A stretch of 40,814 nucleotides of DNA from Mageeibacillus sp. UBA5747. GTDB taxonomy: Bacteria > Bacillota > Clostridia > Saccharofermentanales > UBA5734. The stretch covers positions 5,961-46,774 of the forward strand of contig DIFN01000058.1 in assembly GCA_002419145.1 (NCBI GenBank). Reading direction: 5' to 3'. The notes under the pieces are model-generated. The model was not told where the DNA came from and did not search any database. It saw only the letters and a program-made list of their open reading frames with translations. The position numbers were made by a program, and so were the translations under genes. This document shows positions 7,133-15,065 of the stretch, piece by piece (within the stretch, counting starts at the first letter, position 1; every line of letters begins with the position of its first letter).

Positions 7133-7702
7133 ATGCAAATACTCAAAGACCGGATCATCCGGGATGGCCAAGTACTCCCCGGCAACATCCTCAAGGTTGA
7201 CAGTTTTCTCAATCATCAAATCGACCCGGTCCTGATGGATGCCATCGGCGAGGAATTTGCCCGCCGATTTATCGACGAGCCGATCACCCGCATCCTGACC
7301 ATCGAATCTTCCGGGATCGCCCCGGCACTTTTTGCCGGCTACCATTTGCGTGTCCCCGTTGTCTTTGCCAAGAAAACCGAATCCATGAACCAAGATCCGG
7401 ACACCTATGCGGCTCCGGTCCATTCATACACACGCAACCGCGACAATGTCATCCGTGTCGCCCGCCGTTATTTGGCCGCGTCTGACCACATTCTGGTCAT
7501 CGATGATTTCCTCGCCCACGGCGAAGCCCTCCTGGGCCTGTCTGACCTGGTCCGCCAGGCCGGTGCTTCGCTGGCTGGCGCAGGAATCGTCATCGAAAAA
7601 GGTTTCCAGGACGGCGGCAAACGCGTCCGCACTTCGGGTATCCGGGTTGAATCCCTGGCCATAATCAAGGACATGTCCGACGGGCACGTTCGATTCCAGT
7701 GA
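7133..7702 (+). CDS. xpt: Xanthine phosphoribosyltransferase
   Basis: This cytosolic purine-salvage enzyme makes XMP from xanthine and PRPP. The 189-residue product has the usual length. It shows the PRPP-binding signature ILVIDDFLAHGEALLGL (about residues 121-137) and the N-terminal LKDRIIRDGQVLPGNILKVD stretch characteristic of Xpt rather than of adenine or hypoxanthine transferases. ATG 7133 is preferred because GGTGAGG ends 7 bases upstream; a TTG at 7130 would add one residue. The gene has its own strong promoter and is followed after 76 bases, with no visible terminator, by a BMP-family lipoprotein gene. Uptake and salvage of a purine therefore seem to be expressed together. In many Bacillota xpt is under a guanine riboswitch; none is visible here. 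Confidence 0.93.
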   Translation: MQILKDRIIRDGQVLPGNILKVDSFLNHQIDPVLMDAIGEEFARRFIDEPITRILTIESSGIAPALFAGYHLRVPVVFAKKTESMNQDPDTYAAPVHSYTRNRDNVIRVARRYLAASDHILVIDDFLAHGEALLGLSDLVRQAGASLAGAGIVIEKGFQDGGKRVRTSGIRVESLAIIKDMSDGHVRFQ

Positions 7703-7778
7703 ACATCCGCCTGATTCATCATCTGCCTTGCAAATCCAGAATTTGAAGCGACCCAGAAAAGAAGGAGAAAATGAAACC

Positions 7779-8942
7779 ATGAAAATCCGTAAGATCCTCA
7801 CTCTGGCTTTGGCCATGACGCTCGTCCTCGGCCTGGTTGCCGGTTGTGCCCAGAGCAGCGCCACCACCACTGCCGCTGCCGGTGAAACCACCACTGCTGC
7901 TGCCGAGACCACCACTGCCGCTGCGCCTGCCGAAAAAATCAAAGTCGGCGTCATCTACATCAGCCCCAAAAATGATGGCGGCTGGTCCCAGGCCCATGCC
8001 GACGGTTTTGCCGCTGCCGTTGCCGCCATCGGTGCTGACAAAATCGACCTTAAAGAGATCGAGAGTGTCAATGATGCCGATGCCCAACAGACCGAGACAG
8101 CCCTCAACCAGCTCGTTGCCGATGGGTGCCAGATTGTTTTTGCCACCAGTTTTGGCTACATGGAAGCCACAGCCAAAGTCGCCTCGGAAAATCCGGACGT
8201 CAAGTTTGAACACTGCTCCGGCTACATGAGCGCTGACAATTTTGCCAATTATTTTGCCCAGATCGAACAGCCCCGTTACCTTGCCGGCGTCGTCGCAGGC
8301 CGCATGACCAAGTCCAACACCATTGGTTATGTGGCTGCCATGCAGATCCCGGAAGTCTACCGCGGCATCAACGCTTTCACCCTTGGTGTGCGCTCGGTCA
8401 ATCCGGACGCAGTCGTCAAGGTCACCTGGACCAACACATGGTTCAACCCGCAGCTGGAAAAAGAAGCCGCCATCTCCCTGATCGACAGTGGCGCCGATAT
8501 TCTGGCCCAGCATCAGGACTCCACGGCTGTCCAGCAAGCGGCCCAGGAGAAGGGTGTCTTTGGCATCGGCTATGACAATCCGATGTACAGCGAAGCCATT
8601 AAGGACGCCTACCTGACCGCTCCCGTCTTCAAATGGGGCGCCTACTACGAACAGCGCCTCGCCGCCATGCTCGATGGCAGCTGGACCACCGGCGCCTACT
8701 GGGGCGGCATGAATGATGGTGTTGTTGCCCTCGACGCCATGACTGCCCTCGTCCCAGCTGACGTCCAGACCGAGGTCAACGCCCTGGTCGATACCATGAA
8801 AGCCCAAGGCAATGACTTTGTCTTCGCCGGCCCGATCAAGGACAACACCGGCGCTGAGCGTGTTGCCGCCGGCGCATCTCTGAGTGCCGAAGACCAGTTC
8901 GCCATGGATTGGTTTGTCGAAGGCGTCGTCGAAGCAAAGTAA
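7779..8942 (+). CDS. BMP-family substrate-binding lipoprotein (purine nucleoside/nucleobase uptake)
   Basis: This is an extracytoplasmic lipoprotein that delivers substrate to the downstream ABC transporter. The signal peptide MKIRKILTLALAMTLVLGL ends in lipobox VAGC with Cys23 as the lipidated residue. A low-complexity linker of repeated ETTTAAA units (about residues 24-49) follows, then a BMP/PnrA-like domain starting KVGVIYISPKNDGGW. The family binds purine nucleosides or related compounds (PnrA, NupN). Adjacency to xpt supports a purine, but the exact ligand is not readable. I chose ATG 7779 because the signal peptide starts there and GAAGGAG lies about 12 bases upstream. An in-frame ATG at 7728 would put 17 charged residues before the signal peptide. 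A terminator-like hairpin follows, typical where the binding protein is made in excess. Confidence 0.9.
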   Translation: MKIRKILTLALAMTLVLGLVAGCAQSSATTTAAAGETTTAAAETTTAAAPAEKIKVGVIYISPKNDGGWSQAHADGFAAAVAAIGADKIDLKEIESVNDADAQQTETALNQLVADGCQIVFATSFGYMEATAKVASENPDVKFEHCSGYMSADNFANYFAQIEQPRYLAGVVAGRMTKSNTIGYVAAMQIPEVYRGINAFTLGVRSVNPDAVVKVTWTNTWFNPQLEKEAAISLIDSGADILAQHQDSTAVQQAAQEKGVFGIGYDNPMYSEAIKDAYLTAPVFKWGAYYEQRLAAMLDGSWTTGAYWGGMNDGVVALDAMTALVPADVQTEVNALVDTMKAQGNDFVFAGPIKDNTGAERVAAGASLSAEDQFAMDWFVEGVVEAK

Positions 8943-8984
8943 ACTGCCCTTCGCGACCCCTTGTCCTGACCCCTTGTGAATCTG

Positions 8985-9024
8985 CCTGGCCTGTGCCGCT
9001 GACATGCGGTACAGGCCAGGTTTT
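8985..9024 (+). terminator. Intrinsic terminator or attenuator after the BMP lipoprotein gene
   Basis: A 15-pair stem (8985-8999 with 9006-9020; one G-T wobble) closes a six-base loop and is followed by TTTTAT. It lies between the binding-protein gene and the transporter ATPase gene, all on the same strand. Partial termination here would give more lipoprotein than membrane components, a common arrangement in ABC import operons. No separate promoter is obvious between it and 9046. Confidence 0.8.
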
Positions 9025-9045
9025 ATGACTTTACAGGAGCCTTGT

Positions 9046-10581
9046 ATGACTGATACAAAAAACGTCCCTGCCATTGAAATGCGCGGCATCAGCAAAACCT
9101 TTGCCACCGTCAAAGCCAACCAGGACATCTGTTTCTCGGTTGCAGCTGGTGAAATCCATGCCTTGCTTGGTGAAAATGGGTCCGGTAAATCGACGCTGAT
9201 GAATATCCTCTCCGGGATTTACTTGCCGGATTCAGGAGAAATCGACATCCACGGTGAACGCGTCGTCTTCCGTTCGCCGCGCGACTCCATGGCCCAAGGG
9301 ATTGGCATGATCCATCAGCATTTCAAACTGGTCGAGAGCCTGACAGCTCTGGACAACATCATCGCCGGGACCGGACATGGGCTATTCATCGACCGTGCAG
9401 CTGCCCGAGCGAAAATCGCAGCCCTGTCCGAACAGTTTGCAATGGGGATAGATCCCGACCGGCGCATCTCGACGATGTCGGTCAGCGAAAAGCAGACGGT
9501 CGAAATTCTCAAAGTCCTTTATCGCGGCTCTCAGATTCTGATCCTCGACGAACCAACAGCAGTCCTGACTCCGCAGGAGATCACGCACTTGTTCCAGATC
9601 CTGCACCGGATGCGGGAAAACGGCCAGGCGATCGTTTTCATCAGCCACAAGCTCAACGAAGTTCTGTCCCTGTGCGACCGGGTCACGGTCTTGCGCCAGG
9701 GCCGGACGATCGGCACCGTGCGGACCGACCAGACCACCACCACCGAGCTGGTTGAGATGATGGTTGGCCGTGCCGTCGATTTGTCGATCGACCGGCCGGC
9801 TGTCCAGGGGTCTGGTCTTTGCCTCGAGATCCAGAACCTCTCGGTTCAGGATGCGAGCGGAGTCCAGCGTCTGAGCAAGGTCAGCTTTCAGCTGGCCCAC
9901 GGTGAAATCCTCGGCGTTGCCGGCCTGTCCGGCAGTGGTCAGAAGGAGCTGTGTGAGGCCATCGCCGGGCTACAGAACCCATCCGAGGGCAGCATCCGCT
10001 TCCACGGCACCGAGATCGTCGGCAAATCCCCACGTGAGATTATCAAGATGGGTATCAGCATGAGCTTCATCCCTGAGGATCGCCTGGGCATGGGCCTGGT
10101 CGCCTCGATGGACATTGCCGACAACATCTTGCTCAAGGACTACGCCTTCCACAAAGGCCCGTTCATCGACCGCAAGGCCGCCCGGGCTAAGGCCAGGCAG
10201 ATCGTTTCCCAGCTGGCGATCAATACGCCGGGTATTTTCCACACGGTGCGCAAACTGTCCGGCGGCAACATACAGAAAGTCATTCTTGGCCGCGAAATCA
10301 ACCTCAATCCACGCGTGCTGATCACGGCTTATGCCGTCCGAGGCCTCGATATTCATTCGTCATACACAATCTACTCCCTGATCAACGAACAGAAACAGAA
10401 AGACGTGGCCGTGCTGTTCATCGGCGAAGACCTCGATGTGCTGCTGGAACTGTGTGACCGAATCCTGGTCCTGTGCAATGGCGAAGTCCAAGGCATAGTC
10501 AAAGCCAGCGCTGTAACCAAGGAACAGATTGGCCTGATGATGGCCGGTGAATCGCTCCAAGAAAAGGAGGTCGTCCTCTGA
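9046..10581 (+). CDS. Double-NBD ABC ATPase for BMP-type nucleoside uptake
   Basis: This 511-residue protein has two fused nucleotide-binding domains (about 1-250 and 260-511), like YufO/NupO and RbsA. NBD1 has an intact Walker A GENGSGKST (42-50) and Walker B ILILDEPTA, but its signature reads SVSEKQTVE instead of the family's S-V-G-x-Q-Q-R-V-E. NBD2 has a good signature, LSGGNIQKV. Its Walker A region reads GLSGSGQKEL (degenerate in the family), and its Walker B region reads LITAYAVRGLDI where relatives have LIAAQPTRGLDV. One composite ATP site (NBD1 Walker plus NBD2 signature) is therefore complete and the other more degenerate than usual. ATG 9046 has CAGGAG 7 bases upstream; an ATG at 9004 lies inside the hairpin and was not chosen. 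The next gene overlaps (TGATG). Confidence 0.92.
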   Translation: MTDTKNVPAIEMRGISKTFATVKANQDICFSVAAGEIHALLGENGSGKSTLMNILSGIYLPDSGEIDIHGERVVFRSPRDSMAQGIGMIHQHFKLVESLTALDNIIAGTGHGLFIDRAAARAKIAALSEQFAMGIDPDRRISTMSVSEKQTVEILKVLYRGSQILILDEPTAVLTPQEITHLFQILHRMRENGQAIVFISHKLNEVLSLCDRVTVLRQGRTIGTVRTDQTTTTELVEMMVGRAVDLSIDRPAVQGSGLCLEIQNLSVQDASGVQRLSKVSFQLAHGEILGVAGLSGSGQKELCEAIAGLQNPSEGSIRFHGTEIVGKSPREIIKMGISMSFIPEDRLGMGLVASMDIADNILLKDYAFHKGPFIDRKAARAKARQIVSQLAINTPGIFHTVRKLSGGNIQKVILGREINLNPRVLITAYAVRGLDIHSSYTIYSLINEQKQKDVAVLFIGEDLDVLLELCDRILVLCNGEVQGIVKASAVTKEQIGLMMAGESLQEKEVVL

Positions 10582-11717
10582 TGCGTCTGCGAATTGCCAA
10601 AAAGGAAACTGCCGGAGGCTGGCGTGCGGTGGCAATCCGCGTCGCTTCCGTCCTGGTTGCGCTCCTGTTTTCCGGCCTGATCATGGCTGCCATGGGCTTT
10701 GATCCGATTGCCGCCTATCTGGCGATTGCCAAGGGGTCCTTCGGCTCCGCCAGGGGCCTGATCAACACCGTGACGGTTGCCATCCCGCTCTTGATCGTTG
10801 CCCTCGGCCTTTCGATCAGTTTCTCCATGCGGTTCTGGAACATTGGTGGCGAAGGCCAGATGATCATGGGCGCCATTTTCGCCACCTACGTGGCCCACCA
10901 ATTGCCCGAAACCACACCGGCTGTCCTTTATTGGGTGACCATGGCCCTGGCAGCGATGCTGGGCGGTGGCCTCTATGCCCTGATCCCAGGACTGTTCCGA
11001 GCCTATTCCGGGACCAATGAAACGCTGTTCACCCTGATGCTCAATTACGTCGCGATCAAAGTTGCTGTTTTCCTGCGCCTGGTACTCTGGAAAAATCCAG
11101 CTGCCAAGGGCTTTCCGCAGATCAAGGCCATTCCAGCTGCCGCCCAGCTGCCAAAGGTTTTCGGCATCCATATCGGCTGGATCATCGCCCTCGTGGTGAC
11201 CTTGTTGGTTACGATCTACCTCAAATACACCAAGCGCGGCTATGAAACCCGTGTCGTCGGCGAAAGTGAACGGACCGCTCACTATGCCGGGATCAATGTC
11301 CGGCGCGTCCTGGTTGGTGGTGTTGCCCTGTCCGGGGCCATTGTTGGCCTGGCCGGCTTTGTCAAGCTCAGCGGTGTGTCGCACGTTCTGTCGGAAAGCA
11401 TTGGCGGCGGAAACGGTTTCTCCGCCGTCATCGTGGCTTGGCTGGCTCAGCTCAATGCACCGGTCATGGTCTTGATCGCCCTGCTGTTCGCCGCCATGGA
11501 ACAAGGCGCCATGGGCATGGAACTGGCCTTGAAAATCCCAGCCTCCGTCGCAGATGTCATCAAGGGCCTGATCTTGTTTTCAGCGCTGGCCTCGGAGTTT
11601 TTCATTTCCTATCACGTCGTGATTGAAAAGGGACCGCGCGCTCTGTTGCGCCAATACCGCCGCAGCGGGCGCAAGGATTTACAAACAGACGCGCCTGAAG
11701 GGGAGGACCTGACCTGA
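10581..11717 (+). CDS. ABC permease, BPD_transp_2 family (nucleoside uptake, subunit 1)
   Basis: This 378-residue integral membrane subunit of the BMP-type importer is like YufP/NupP. A branched-chain-amino-acid/ribose-type permease fold is indicated by about eight to nine hydrophobic segments. The GLSISFSMRFWNIGGEGQMI block near residues 74-93 is typical of the larger permease of BMP systems, and a hydrophobic LVGGVALSGAIVGLAGF stretch lies near 235-251. It starts in a TGATG overlap with the ATPase gene and ends in another TGATG overlap with the second permease, so the three are translationally coupled. A charged C-terminal tail (about 355-378) is predicted to be cytoplasmic. Confidence 0.9.
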   Translation: MRLRIAKKETAGGWRAVAIRVASVLVALLFSGLIMAAMGFDPIAAYLAIAKGSFGSARGLINTVTVAIPLLIVALGLSISFSMRFWNIGGEGQMIMGAIFATYVAHQLPETTPAVLYWVTMALAAMLGGGLYALIPGLFRAYSGTNETLFTLMLNYVAIKVAVFLRLVLWKNPAAKGFPQIKAIPAAAQLPKVFGIHIGWIIALVVTLLVTIYLKYTKRGYETRVVGESERTAHYAGINVRRVLVGGVALSGAIVGLAGFVKLSGVSHVLSESIGGGNGFSAVIVAWLAQLNAPVMVLIALLFAAMEQGAMGMELALKIPASVADVIKGLILFSALASEFFISYHVVIEKGPRALLRQYRRSGRKDLQTDAPEGEDLT

Positions 11718-12706
11718 TGGACATTTCATTGATGATCGCCCTTTTTGTGGCATCGGCCGTGCGCATGGCTGTGCCGCTGCTTCTGGGCACGCTGGGCGAA
11801 TCTCTGACCGAACGCGCCGGCAACCTCAACCTCGGCGTCGAAGGCCTGATGATGATGGGTGCTGCCACCGGCTTCATCGCTGCTTATCATACGGACAACA
11901 TTGCCCTCGCCATCCTCGCCGGTATGCTCGGCTCCGGTTTCGGCGCCCTGCTGTACGCGGTCCTGACCATCACCTTCCAGACCAAGCAAGACGTCACCGG
12001 CCTGGCCCTGACGATCTTCGGTACGGGCTTTGCCAACACCCTCGGCAAAAGCCTGGCCAACCAGAACACACCGCCGGCCATCCGCGAATTCGCCCAGGCC
12101 ACACCGCTGCACCTGCCGCTCGAACCCATGATCAGCTTGCCCGTGCTTGGACCTGTGCTGGCTTTCATCGACACCGCATTCCTGCAGCACAATTGGTTTG
12201 TCTACCTGACCTTCGCCGCCGCGATCGTCGGCTGGATCTACCTGTTTCGCACCCGTGAAGGCCTGCATTTGCGCATGGTTGGAGAAAATCCGGCGGCAGC
12301 CGATGCCTCCGGCATCCGGGTCATCGCCACCAAATACGTCCATGTCGTCATCGGTGGCATCCTCTGTGGTCTCGGAGGGGTTTACATCTCCGTCATCAAT
12401 GTCGGAACCTATCTGGAAAACATCGTCGCCGGCCGTGGCTGGATCGTCGTCGCCCTGGTTATTTTCATCCGCTGGGATCCGCTCAAGGCGATCGCCGGTT
12501 CACTCCTGTTTGGCGCCCTGGAAATCGTCGGTTTCCGCATCCAGCATATCGAAGGCCTCTCGAGCATACCGATTTTCTCCCAGTATGCGATCGACATGTA
12601 CCCCTACCTGATGACAATCATCGTCCTGGTCATCACCTATGCCCGGAAAAAGGCCTACCAGGGGCCGGCTGCTCTCGGCATACCCTATTTCCGCGAAGAC
12701 CGCTGA
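11717..12706 (+). CDS. ABC permease, BPD_transp_2 family (nucleoside uptake, subunit 2)
   Basis: This 329-residue second membrane subunit of the same importer is like YufQ/NupQ. The early block LGESLTERAGNLNLGVEGLM (about residues 26-45) is a hallmark of the smaller BMP-system permease, and GWIVVALVIFIRWDPLKAIA near 242-261 is the equally conserved late block. Together with the lipoprotein at 7779, the ATPase at 9046 and the permease at 10581 it makes a complete importer. The gene ends 67 bases before the convergent fabV stop. Confidence 0.9.
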   Translation: MDISLMIALFVASAVRMAVPLLLGTLGESLTERAGNLNLGVEGLMMMGAATGFIAAYHTDNIALAILAGMLGSGFGALLYAVLTITFQTKQDVTGLALTIFGTGFANTLGKSLANQNTPPAIREFAQATPLHLPLEPMISLPVLGPVLAFIDTAFLQHNWFVYLTFAAAIVGWIYLFRTREGLHLRMVGENPAAADASGIRVIATKYVHVVIGGILCGLGGVYISVINVGTYLENIVAGRGWIVVALVIFIRWDPLKAIAGSLLFGALEIVGFRIQHIEGLSSIPIFSQYAIDMYPYLMTIIVLVITYARKKAYQGPAALGIPYFREDR

Positions 12707-12719
12707 AGTGGAGACTCTA

Positions 12720-12748
12720 CCAGGCAGGCAATTTGCCCGGCCGCCTGG
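12720..12748. terminator. Possible hairpin between convergent transporter and fabV genes
   Basis: CCAGGC (12720-12725) pairs with GCCTGG (12743-12748), with an inner GGC/GCC pair. It lies in the 67-base gap between two convergent genes. There is no T-run on either side, so it would be a poor intrinsic terminator; it may only be a transcript-end stabiliser. Confidence 0.3.
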
Positions 12749-12773
12749 CCTACTGCCCATCTACCCCCGCTCT

Positions 12774-13976
12774 TTAGCCTGCGGATTCGTCCATGACCGG
12801 AATGCTCGGGATCGGCACGTCGATTTCGACGTCAGCCGCGTAGTCGATCCCGGGCTGGCGGAAGCCGAACATCTGGAAAAAGTCGTCCCAGTAGCCGGCG
12901 ATGTCGCAATAGTCAGCCGCGTTTTCGGTTGTCACGATCGGCCAGATGCGATCGACTTCCTGTTGAACATCCGGACGCATTTCCCAGTCATCGACGCGCA
13001 GGTAGCCAGCTTCGTCGACGACAGCCCCTCCGGCTGCAAACAATTTCTCTTTGAACAACCGGTACATCTGTTCGCTGCAACCCTCGTGGAGACCTTTGTC
13101 CTTCATGACTTTGTAAAGGATCGAAATGTACAGTGGCACGATCGGGATAGCGGCACTGGCCTGAGTGACCACCGCTTTATTGACTGAGACATAAGCTTTG
13201 ACGTTGGGCATTGCGCGCGTCATAGCCTGAGCCGTCTCGTACAGATGACGTTTTGCCTGCCCGATCGAACCGTTGAGATAAATCGGATGGGTCAGTTCCG
13301 GCCCGAGGTAGGAATAGGCGACAGTGATCGTCTGGGGGGCAAGCAGGCCAGCAGCATCGAGGGCCAGAAGCCAGTCCTGCCAGTCTTCGCCCCCCATGAC
13401 TTTGACCGTGGCTTCGACTTCTTCGGAGGTGGCAGGGGTGATTAAGACCGGGACGATGGCATTGGTGCGCAGATCGATCGTCTTGTTCTCGTAATCGCCG
13501 CCAATGGTTTTCAGGACTGAGTTATAAACGGTGCCGTCAGCCATGGTGCGCCGTGGTGATGCCAGGCTGTAGACGATCATGTCGACCGAGCCCAGGTCCT
13601 CGCGGATCATTTTGATGACCTGGTCTTTGACCTCGGCGGAAAAGGCGTCGCCATTGACAGTTTTGGCATAGAGACCCTCAGCCATGGCGCGCTGTTCAAA
13701 AGCGGCTGAATTGTACCAGCCAGCCGAAGCGGTGCGGTTGTTGCCGGCCGGTTTGTCAAAAATGACGCCGATGGTGGCAGCACCGCAGGCAAAAGCCGCG
13801 CTGATGCGCGTGGCCAAACCGTAGCCAGTGGAAGCCCCGATGACCAGGACCTTTTTCGGACCAGCAACACGGGGCTGGGATTTGACCATGTCAATCTGGC
13901 GATTGACGGCAACAGCACAGCCGGCAGGATGGGCAGTGGTGCAGATGAATCCGCGGGTTTTGGGTTCGACAATCAT
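12774..13976 (-). CDS. fabV: Trans-2-enoyl-CoA/ACP reductase FabV (Ter)
   Basis: This NADH-dependent reductase saturates trans-2-enoyl thioesters, either as the last step of fatty-acid elongation or as crotonyl-CoA reductase in butyrate-type fermentation. The product is 400 residues, the usual FabV/Ter size. It shows the N-terminal VEPKTRGFICTTAHPAGC block, the nucleotide-binding motif GASTGYG (47-53), and the catalytic Y233-x8-K242 pair within the spaced Y-x8-K motif that marks this family within the SDR fold. The start at 13976 is set by GGAGG about 9 bases upstream; a longer frame to 14057 has no such site and does not match the family N-terminus. It reads opposite to the transporter cluster that follows and has its own promoter. 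No other fatty-acid or butyrate gene is in the window. Confidence 0.94.
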   Translation of the reverse strand: MIVEPKTRGFICTTAHPAGCAVAVNRQIDMVKSQPRVAGPKKVLVIGASTGYGLATRISAAFACGAATIGVIFDKPAGNNRTASAGWYNSAAFEQRAMAEGLYAKTVNGDAFSAEVKDQVIKMIREDLGSVDMIVYSLASPRRTMADGTVYNSVLKTIGGDYENKTIDLRTNAIVPVLITPATSEEVEATVKVMGGEDWQDWLLALDAAGLLAPQTITVAYSYLGPELTHPIYLNGSIGQAKRHLYETAQAMTRAMPNVKAYVSVNKAVVTQASAAIPIVPLYISILYKVMKDKGLHEGCSEQMYRLFKEKLFAAGGAVVDEAGYLRVDDWEMRPDVQQEVDRIWPIVTTENAADYCDIAGYWDDFFQMFGFRQPGIDYAADVEIDVPIPSIPVMDESAG

Positions 13977-14028
13977 AATCAAGCCTCCGGGAAAGCAAAT
14001 AGTTTGAATACCAAAGAATCTATGCCCT

Positions 14029-14057
14029 ATTGTGAACAAAAAGATGCCGTTTGACAA
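14029..14057 (-). promoter_or_regulatory. Promoter of fabV
   Basis: On the minus strand, TTGTCA (14057-14052) and CACAAT (14034-14029) are 17 bases apart. The predicted start near 14021 gives a leader of about 45 bases. Its -35 box overlaps the plus-strand TTGACA of the divergent promoter by five bases, so the two promoters should exclude each other. Confidence 0.6.
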
Positions 14058-14082
14058 GTTTCCCGGGGGCCTATGTTAAACT
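14051..14082 (+). promoter_or_regulatory. Probable promoter of the transporter/adaptor cluster
   Basis: A consensus TTGACA lies at 14051-14056, with an A/T-rich TATGTTAAACTAT segment at 14072-14084 as the -10 region. The best-matching hexamers sit at 15 or 19 bases, neither ideal, so the exact -10 is uncertain. The leader to the first gene is about 100 bases. Confidence 0.45.
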
Positions 14083-14189
14083 ATTGTCAGTTCGTACATT
14101 TTGCCACGGCAGGTTCGGAACTTTTCTTGAGCAATCCCGTCCAAAAAGCCAGAACCGGTTATCGGTCACAAACAGAGCGGGGGATATCG

Positions 14190-15065
14190 ATGATACTGCG
14201 TGAAAAATTGCACCGGGATTGGCCAGCGGCTTTTTTTTTGGCGCCCAGTCTGCTGGGGACGGCGCTGTTTTTTTTCATCCCATTTGTGATGGTGATCTGG
14301 TACGCGATGGTCGATAATCCGGTCATCATGAACTTTGTCGGCCTTAAGAATTTCATTAGCTTATTTCAAAATCAGGCCTATCTCCAGGCAGCCGGCAACA
14401 CCCTGTTGTTCTCGCTCATCAGCCTGCCGCTGGTCGTTGGTTTGTCGTTGGGCCTGGCGATCCTGCTTAATGGCAAACTCAAGGCCAGAAGCCAGCTGCG
14501 GTCACTCTTTCTGTCGCCGCTGCTGGTGCCGGTCGCGTCGATTGTCCTGGTCTGGCAGGTCATCTTCAGCTACAACGGTGCCCTGAACACAGCGCTGGCT
14601 GATTTCGGCTTCATTCCGGTCGACTGGCTCAAAAGTGACAGCGCCCGCTTCGTCATCATCGGCCTGTACCTGTGGAAAAACCTCGGCTACAACATGGTCC
14701 TTTTCCTGGCCGCGCTCAGCACCGTGCCCGTCGAGCTGCTCGATTCGGCCCGGGTGGATGGGGCCAACGCCTGGGAACGCTTTCGTGCGATCACGTTCAA
14801 ATACCTCACCCCGACCTTGCTGTTCACCCTGATCATTTCCTTCATCAACTCCTTCAAGATTTTCCGCGAGACTTATCTGCTGGCTGGAGACTATCCTATC
14901 GAAGTGCTCTACATGCTCCAGCATTACATGAACAACATGTTCCGCTCGCTCGATTACCAGAAACTATCCGCCGCAGCCATCGTCATGGCCCTGGTCATGA
15001 TGGCCATCATCGCCATCTTGTTCTTCGTTGAAAGCCGTTCCGGTCGCGATCTGGAGGAATCCTGA
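14190..15065 (+). CDS. Sugar-type ABC permease (MalF-like)
   Basis: This is the first membrane subunit of a carbohydrate-uptake-1-type importer (binding-protein-dependent permease). The 291-residue product has six hydrophobic segments and the EAA loop VELLDSARVDGANAWERFR (about residues 182-200), which docks to an ATPase. The start at 14190 follows a purine-rich GCGGGGGAT site. A longer frame back to 14073 runs through the probable promoter and leader and is unlikely. The partner permease begins in a TGATGG overlap. Unusually, no ATPase gene is present. Gram-positive sugar importers often share one MsmX-type ATPase encoded elsewhere, which may apply here. Confidence 0.9.
   Translation: MILREKLHRDWPAAFFLAPSLLGTALFFFIPFVMVIWYAMVDNPVIMNFVGLKNFISLFQNQAYLQAAGNTLLFSLISLPLVVGLSLGLAILLNGKLKARSQLRSLFLSPLLVPVASIVLVWQVIFSYNGALNTALADFGFIPVDWLKSDSARFVIIGLYLWKNLGYNMVLFLAALSTVPVELLDSARVDGANAWERFRAITFKYLTPTLLFTLIISFINSFKIFRETYLLAGDYPIEVLYMLQHYMNNMFRSLDYQKLSAAAIVMALVMMAIIAILFFVESRSGRDLEES

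Noticed and set aside
7719..9128. Open frame of 469 codons on the minus strand opposite the BMP lipoprotein gene
   Set aside because: It is a shadow frame of a GC-rich gene: glycine- and serine-rich composition, no family motifs, no ribosome-binding site, and the plus strand has a clear lipoprotein.
10371..11504. Open frame of 377 codons on the minus strand opposite the purine-importer ATPase and permease
   Set aside because: It has extreme Gln/Gly/Asp composition and no recognisable domain, and it overlaps two certain genes on the plus strand.
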